This document shows, piece after piece, positions 54,571-57,743 of a stretch of DNA of 57,743 bases. Below the pieces are notes generated by a model. The model made no database searches. It saw nothing but the letters and a program-made list of their open reading frames with translations, and had not been told where the DNA came from. Where the stretch lies: positions 1 through 57,743 of the forward strand of contig MTOV01000018.1 of assembly GCA_002011815.1 (NCBI GenBank), in the 5' to 3' direction. Made by a program: the position numbers and the translations under genes. The stretch is from Nitrospirae bacterium JdFR-86 (lineage in GTDB: Bacteria; Nitrospirota; Thermodesulfovibrionia; Thermodesulfovibrionales; JdFR-86). The stretch's first letter is position 1; each line of letters starts with the position of its first letter.

Positions 54571-55406
54571 GGGGAAAGATACCTTATATACATATAGTGT
54601 TGTTTGTACTTACGCTGTTTTCCACTGTTATAGCCGGTGCACTTCAAAAAGGAGTGGATATTTTTAAAGAGCCTTACAGGCTGGTGGAGGGTATTCCGTT
54701 TTCACTGACACTGATGCTTATACTGCTCAGTCATGAGCTTTCCCATTATTTTGCATCAAAGTTGCACCGCACGAAAGCCACGCTTCCTTATTTTATACCT
54801 GCTCCGTCCATAATAGGCACATTCGGTGCTTTTATAAAAATGAAGTCCCCGATTGTTACGAGGAAGGCGCTGATAGACATAGGTGCATCAGGACCTATAA
54901 TTGGGTTTGGCGTGTCAGTGGTTGCCTCTGTAGTCGGACTTATGAATTCAGAGGTTATTGTTTCCTCTGGCGAGGAATATGCATTGAGTCTTGGGGATTC
55001 GCTTCTGTTTGCCTTTCTGGCTAAGGTAGTGCTTGGTGTAACGCCGGAGGGGTATGACATACTTCTTCATCCTATTGCCTTTGCCGGCTGGATAGGGCTT
55101 TTCGTTACCTCTCTGAATCTGCTTCCGATAGGACAGCTTGACGGCGGGCATATCGCCTTTGCCCTGTTTGGCAATGTGCACAGGTTTGTTTCTATGGCAC
55201 TTGTGATTGCTCTGGCAGTGCTGGGCTTTTTCATCTGGACCGGCTGGGGACTGTGGGCGTTCCTCATGATTATACTCGGACTCAGACACCCGCCTGTAAT
55301 GTACTGGGAAACCCCGCTTGACCCTAAAAGAAAATTCATAGGCTGGCTTGCACTTACTATATTCATCCTGACATTCATCCCTGCGCCGTTTACCCTCAAG
55401 ACATAA
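54567..55406 (+). CDS. Site-2-protease-type (M50) membrane metallopeptidase
   Basis: A protein of 279 residues with about seven helices. Zinc motif H56-E-L-S-H60 (LSHELSHYFAS), NxxPxxxLDGGH motif (LNLLPIGQLDGGHIAFALFG), and a metal-binding Asp in it. Belongs to the short group of M50 proteases without a PDZ domain. Performs intramembrane cleavage; substrate unknown. Co-translated with rimO through a 4-nt overlap, which may hint at ribosome- or stress-related regulation (inference). Confidence 0.9.
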   Translation: MRGKIPYIHIVLFVLTLFSTVIAGALQKGVDIFKEPYRLVEGIPFSLTLMLILLSHELSHYFASKLHRTKATLPYFIPAPSIIGTFGAFIKMKSPIVTRKALIDIGASGPIIGFGVSVVASVVGLMNSEVIVSSGEEYALSLGDSLLFAFLAKVVLGVTPEGYDILLHPIAFAGWIGLFVTSLNLLPIGQLDGGHIAFALFGNVHRFVSMALVIALAVLGFFIWTGWGLWAFLMIILGLRHPPVMYWETPLDPKRKFIGWLALTIFILTFIPAPFTLKT

Positions 55407-55445
55407 AAGCGTCTCCTTCCTCACTACAGATTTGCAGTTCTCTCT

Positions 55446-55471
55446 AAAACTCCACCCTATATAGTGGTTTT
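55446..55471 (+). terminator. Terminator candidate after rimO-M50 protease
   Basis: AAAAC (T) CCAC and GTGGTTTT form a stem with one bulge around CCTATATA, ending in TTTT. It lies 40 nt after the protease stop and before the mraZ promoter. Confidence 0.4.
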
Positions 55472-55524
55472 ACCTGCTTAAAAACACAAAATATAGGAAG
55501 TGAAAAAAATTTTTATTTTTTTTC

Positions 55525-55553
55525 TTGACAATAACCCCTCACTTCAATATATT
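55525..55553 (+). promoter_or_regulatory. Consensus sigma70 promoter of the mraZ division cluster
   Basis: TTGACA (55525-55530), 17-nt spacer, TATATT (55548-55553). Transcription would start near 55560, inside the MraZ box array. Confidence 0.8.
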
Positions 55554-55554
55554 T

Positions 55555-55580
55555 AAGTGGTATAAAGTGGTAAAAAGTGG
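55555..55580 (+). promoter_or_regulatory. MraZ box: three direct AAGTGG repeats at 10-bp period
   Basis: AAGTGG occurs at 55555-55560, 55565-55570 and 55575-55580, exactly 10 bp apart, just after the -10 box and up to the mraZ start. MraZ is known to repress its own promoter by binding short GTGG/TGGG direct repeats with 10-bp spacing, so this is the autoregulatory operator. Confidence 0.8.
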
Positions 55581-55585
55581 GGGAA

Positions 55586-56038
55586 ATGTCATCATTTTCA
55601 GGTAAATATTACTACACGGTAGACCCTAAGGGAAGGATAATGATACCTGCCCCTTTCAGGGAGATAATCAGTGCGAATTATGGTCCTAAGCTTTACATAG
55701 CGAATGCTGCTTTTGAAAAGTGTCTGCATATTTATCCGCAGGAGGAGTGGTTTAATCTTCAGGAGAAGGTGCGGAGACTGCCCAAGATGGACGAAGCCGT
55801 GACATTTTTCATGCGGAGGGTGATTGCCTCTGCTGTAGAGACCACGGTGGACAAGCAGGGCAGGGTGCTGATACCAGCGGCTCACAGGCAGGACTCAGGG
55901 ATAAACGGCGATGTGGTTATCGTAGGGCAAATAGAAAAAATAGAGATATGGGACAAGGCTTTGTGGGATGAGGCTACTGACCCGTCAAGGGTCGATGTCA
56001 AGGCATATAAGAAGACGCTTAGTGAGTTTGGATTGTAA
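55586..56038 (+). CDS. mraZ: Transcriptional regulator MraZ
   Basis: About 150 residues from ATG 55586 (GTGGGGGAA before it). Two SpoVT-AbrB-like halves with the DPKGRIMIPAPFRE and DKQGRVLIPAAHRQ motifs. Controls the division and cell wall cluster; three operator repeats precede it. Followed after 3 nt by rsmH. Confidence 0.96.
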   Translation: MSSFSGKYYYTVDPKGRIMIPAPFREIISANYGPKLYIANAAFEKCLHIYPQEEWFNLQEKVRRLPKMDEAVTFFMRRVIASAVETTVDKQGRVLIPAAHRQDSGINGDVVIVGQIEKIEIWDKALWDEATDPSRVDVKAYKKTLSEFGL

Positions 56039-56041
56039 GCA

Positions 56042-56917
56042 ATGAAGATTGTTCATCTCCCTGTGATGTTAAGGGAGGTGATTGAGTTACTTAACCCTCG
56101 TGAAGGAGGGGTATATGTTGATGCGACAGTCGGAGCAGGGGGGCATTCAGAAGAAATACTCAGGCATATCGGCAAAAAAGGCATGCTCATCGGAATTGAC
56201 AGGGATGAAGACGCACTCAAGGAGGCAGCAGAAAGGCTTAAGAACAAGAGGTGCATATTGAAAAAAGCAAGATTTTCAGAAATGGATGAAGTGCTGAAAA
56301 CTATAGATGTGGATTCAGTTGACGGTGTGTTGTTTGATTTCGGCATCTCGATGCTTCAGGTGAAAACTCCGGAAAGGGGATTCAGTTTTCATTCTGATGA
56401 CCTGCTTGACATGAGAATGGACAGGGCACAGACACTTACAGCCGAGGACATTGTTAACTCCTATCCTGAGAAGGAGATAGAGAGAATCCTCCGGAACTTT
56501 GGTGAGGAAAGGCGTTCGGCAAGGATAGCAAAGGCTATTGTAAGGCAGAGGCAAAAGGCACGAATACGCACATGCAGACAGCTGGCAGAGCTCATCGCCA
56601 GTGTCTCAGGCAAAAAGGGAAGGCTTCATCCTGCCACCAGAACTTTTCAGGCTTTAAGGATTGCAGTTAATGACGAGCTGAATGAAATCGAAAAAGGGCT
56701 TGATGCAGCACTCAGGGTTTTACGTTCCGGAGGCAGGCTTGTGGCGATTTCGTATCATTCCCTTGAGGACAGGGCTGTCAAAAACTTCATGAAAGGCTCT
56801 GCGGCTCAAGGTCTTGTAAAGATACTTACGAAAAAACCTCTGACACCTGAAAAACAGGAAATAGTGCGGAATCCCTCGGCAAGAAGTGCAAAGCTGAGGG
56901 CAGCGGAGGTGTTGTGA
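56042..56917 (+). CDS. rsmH: 16S rRNA (cytosine1402-N4)-methyltransferase RsmH
   Basis: A protein of 291 residues: HLPVMLREVIELLNP start, SAM motif VDATVGAGGHS, FDFGISMLQ, FRAL-like FQALRIAVNDEL, and ISYHSLEDRAVKNF. Conserved second gene of the mra cluster. Its TGA overlaps the ftsL GTG (GTGA). Confidence 0.97.
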   Translation: MKIVHLPVMLREVIELLNPREGGVYVDATVGAGGHSEEILRHIGKKGMLIGIDRDEDALKEAAERLKNKRCILKKARFSEMDEVLKTIDVDSVDGVLFDFGISMLQVKTPERGFSFHSDDLLDMRMDRAQTLTAEDIVNSYPEKEIERILRNFGEERRSARIAKAIVRQRQKARIRTCRQLAELIASVSGKKGRLHPATRTFQALRIAVNDELNEIEKGLDAALRVLRSGGRLVAISYHSLEDRAVKNFMKGSAAQGLVKILTKKPLTPEKQEIVRNPSARSAKLRAAEVL

Positions 56918-57231
56918 TTTATCCCAGACGCAGAAGTATGTTATCATATTTTATAAAACCTTTCCTTTATGTTCTCCTTCTGTTGAGCATCTTTGGTCTT
57001 GTGTGGCTTCGTTCGAGCATTATTTCTATGGAATATCGCATAGGCGAGATGCAGAAACAGAAGGCAGAGGCACTTAAAGAGAAGAAGACGCTTGCCGCGG
57101 ACCTTGCTGCCTTGCTTTCCATACAGAATATGGAGGGCAAGAATCTTGTTTTCCCGGACCGGCAAAGGGTCTTCTATGTAAAAAGGGATAAAGGGGGAAT
57201 CCCTTATATAGTATCTCTCAGGAGAAAGTGA
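56914..57231 (+). CDS. ftsL: FtsL-like cell division protein
   Basis: A protein of 105 residues: short basic cytoplasmic start (MIYPRRRSML), one transmembrane helix (about 10-30), then a coiled coil (RIGEMQKQKAEALKEKKTLAADLAALLS). GTG start with GGAGG upstream and overlap with rsmH. Size, topology and position between rsmH and ftsI identify it as FtsL although sequence conservation in this family is low. Confidence 0.85.
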   Translation: MIYPRRRSMLSYFIKPFLYVLLLLSIFGLVWLRSSIISMEYRIGEMQKQKAEALKEKKTLAADLAALLSIQNMEGKNLVFPDRQRVFYVKRDKGGIPYIVSLRRK

Positions 57232-57243
57232 TTTTGGCTTTTG

Positions 57244-57743
57244 ATGAACAAAAGGGCGATAATTCTTAGTACAGCCGTTGTTTTCGGCTTCGTCCTTGTG
57301 GTGTTGCGTCTTGCCGATCTTATGCTCATTAATCACGACAGACTTGCGGCAAAGGCAAGACTTCAACACCTCGGAGAAAAAGACATACAGGTAAGAAGAG
57401 GGAATATATATGACAGAAGAGGAAGGGAACTGGCTGTGAATCTTGATGTGGAGTCTGCCTACTGCGACCCGCTTCAGATAGAATCGCCGCGAAAAGCAGC
57501 GTCAGTGTTGGCAAAAGTTACGGGAAAGAGCTACAGGACGATTCTGAAAAGAGTCTCGTCGAAAAGAAGGTTTGCCTGGATTCAGAGAAAGCTCGATGCT
57601 GATACAGCCAGAAAGTTAAAGAGTCTTCAGATAAAAGGGCTTGGGTTTATGCCAGAGGTCAAGAGGTTTTATCCAAGCGGCACGCTTGCCTCGCATGTGA
57701 TTGGTTTTGTCGGCATTGACAATCAGGCGCTTGAGGGAATAGA
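57244..57743 (+). CDS. ftsI: Peptidoglycan transpeptidase FtsI / penicillin-binding protein (partial)
   Basis: The first 166 codons are visible; the gene runs off the window. One N-terminal transmembrane helix (about 6-26), then a PBP dimerisation domain beginning VRRGNIYDRRGRELAVNLDV and continuing with FWI-like FAWIQRKLDADTA and VKRFYPSGTLASHVIGFVG, all diagnostic for class B PBPs (FtsI/PBP3). Septal peptidoglycan synthesis. Fourth gene of the mraZ cluster, 12 nt after ftsL. Confidence 0.95.
   Translation, partial: MNKRAIILSTAVVFGFVLVVLRLADLMLINHDRLAAKARLQHLGEKDIQVRRGNIYDRRGRELAVNLDVESAYCDPLQIESPRKAASVLAKVTGKSYRTILKRVSSKRRFAWIQRKLDADTARKLKSLQIKGLGFMPEVKRFYPSGTLASHVIGFVGIDNQALEGI

Overview
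The window looks like a chromosomal segment of an anaerobic, diderm (LPS-bearing: LpxC is present) bacterium rich in c-type multiheme cytochromes. The mix of NrfD-type and multiheme modules, HD-GYP, PAS kinases and LpxC fits Nitrospirota (Thermodesulfovibrio-like) or Desulfobacterota. This is judged from gene content only; no 16S rRNA is in the window.

Left third (1-15.8 kb, almost all on the minus strand): respiratory and redox sensing. Two secreted multiheme cytochromes flank a large secreted NHL/BACON/VCBS protein. Next comes a NarX/NarL-type two-component system whose periplasmic sensor domain carries its own CxxCH haem-binding motif. After that is a membrane electron-transfer operon reminiscent of Hmc, Dsr and Cbc complexes: small membrane proteins, a c3-like cytochrome, a Tat-exported four-cluster ferredoxin subunit, an NrfD-type quinone-interacting subunit, a 13-haem membrane-anchored cytochrome and a cytochrome b. 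A decayed histidine kinase/response regulator pair is embedded in that operon. A membrane M56/M48-like protease gene and a partner gene close the block.

Accessory patch (15.8-22.8 kb): a 1.9-kb island carrying a HigBA-type toxin-antitoxin pair and an AT-rich DUF3800 gene. It is bounded by direct repeats that look like the 3' end of a tRNA, best fitting selenocysteine tRNA (8-nt acceptor strand, G73, CCA). It is followed by a SARP/BTAD-type regulator, a three-heptamer operator-like array and a lipoprotein with eight near-identical 50-residue repeats.

Right part (22.8-57.7 kb): mostly housekeeping. It includes rimP-nusA-recG, a prepilin peptidase, PAS kinase and an atypical NtrC-like regulator without a GAFTGA loop, a thioadenosine/thioinosine phosphorylase, tldD, lpxC, an HD-GYP phosphodiesterase and truA. 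It continues with rpsB-tsf-pyrH-frr-(small ORF)-dksA-like, tRNA-Thr(CGU), a cation diffusion facilitator, tgt, galU-lon-thiL, a giant hybrid sensor kinase, rimO, an M50 protease and the start of the division/cell-wall cluster mraZ-rsmH-ftsL-ftsI (ftsI is cut by the window end).

Two themes run across the window. Several genes at the head of transcripts have a near-consensus -10 box only 6-9 nt before the start codon, suggesting leaderless mRNAs. Lysine-rich, histone-H1-like segments recur: a free 54-residue protein, the N-terminus of the DksA-like protein and the C-terminus of Lon.
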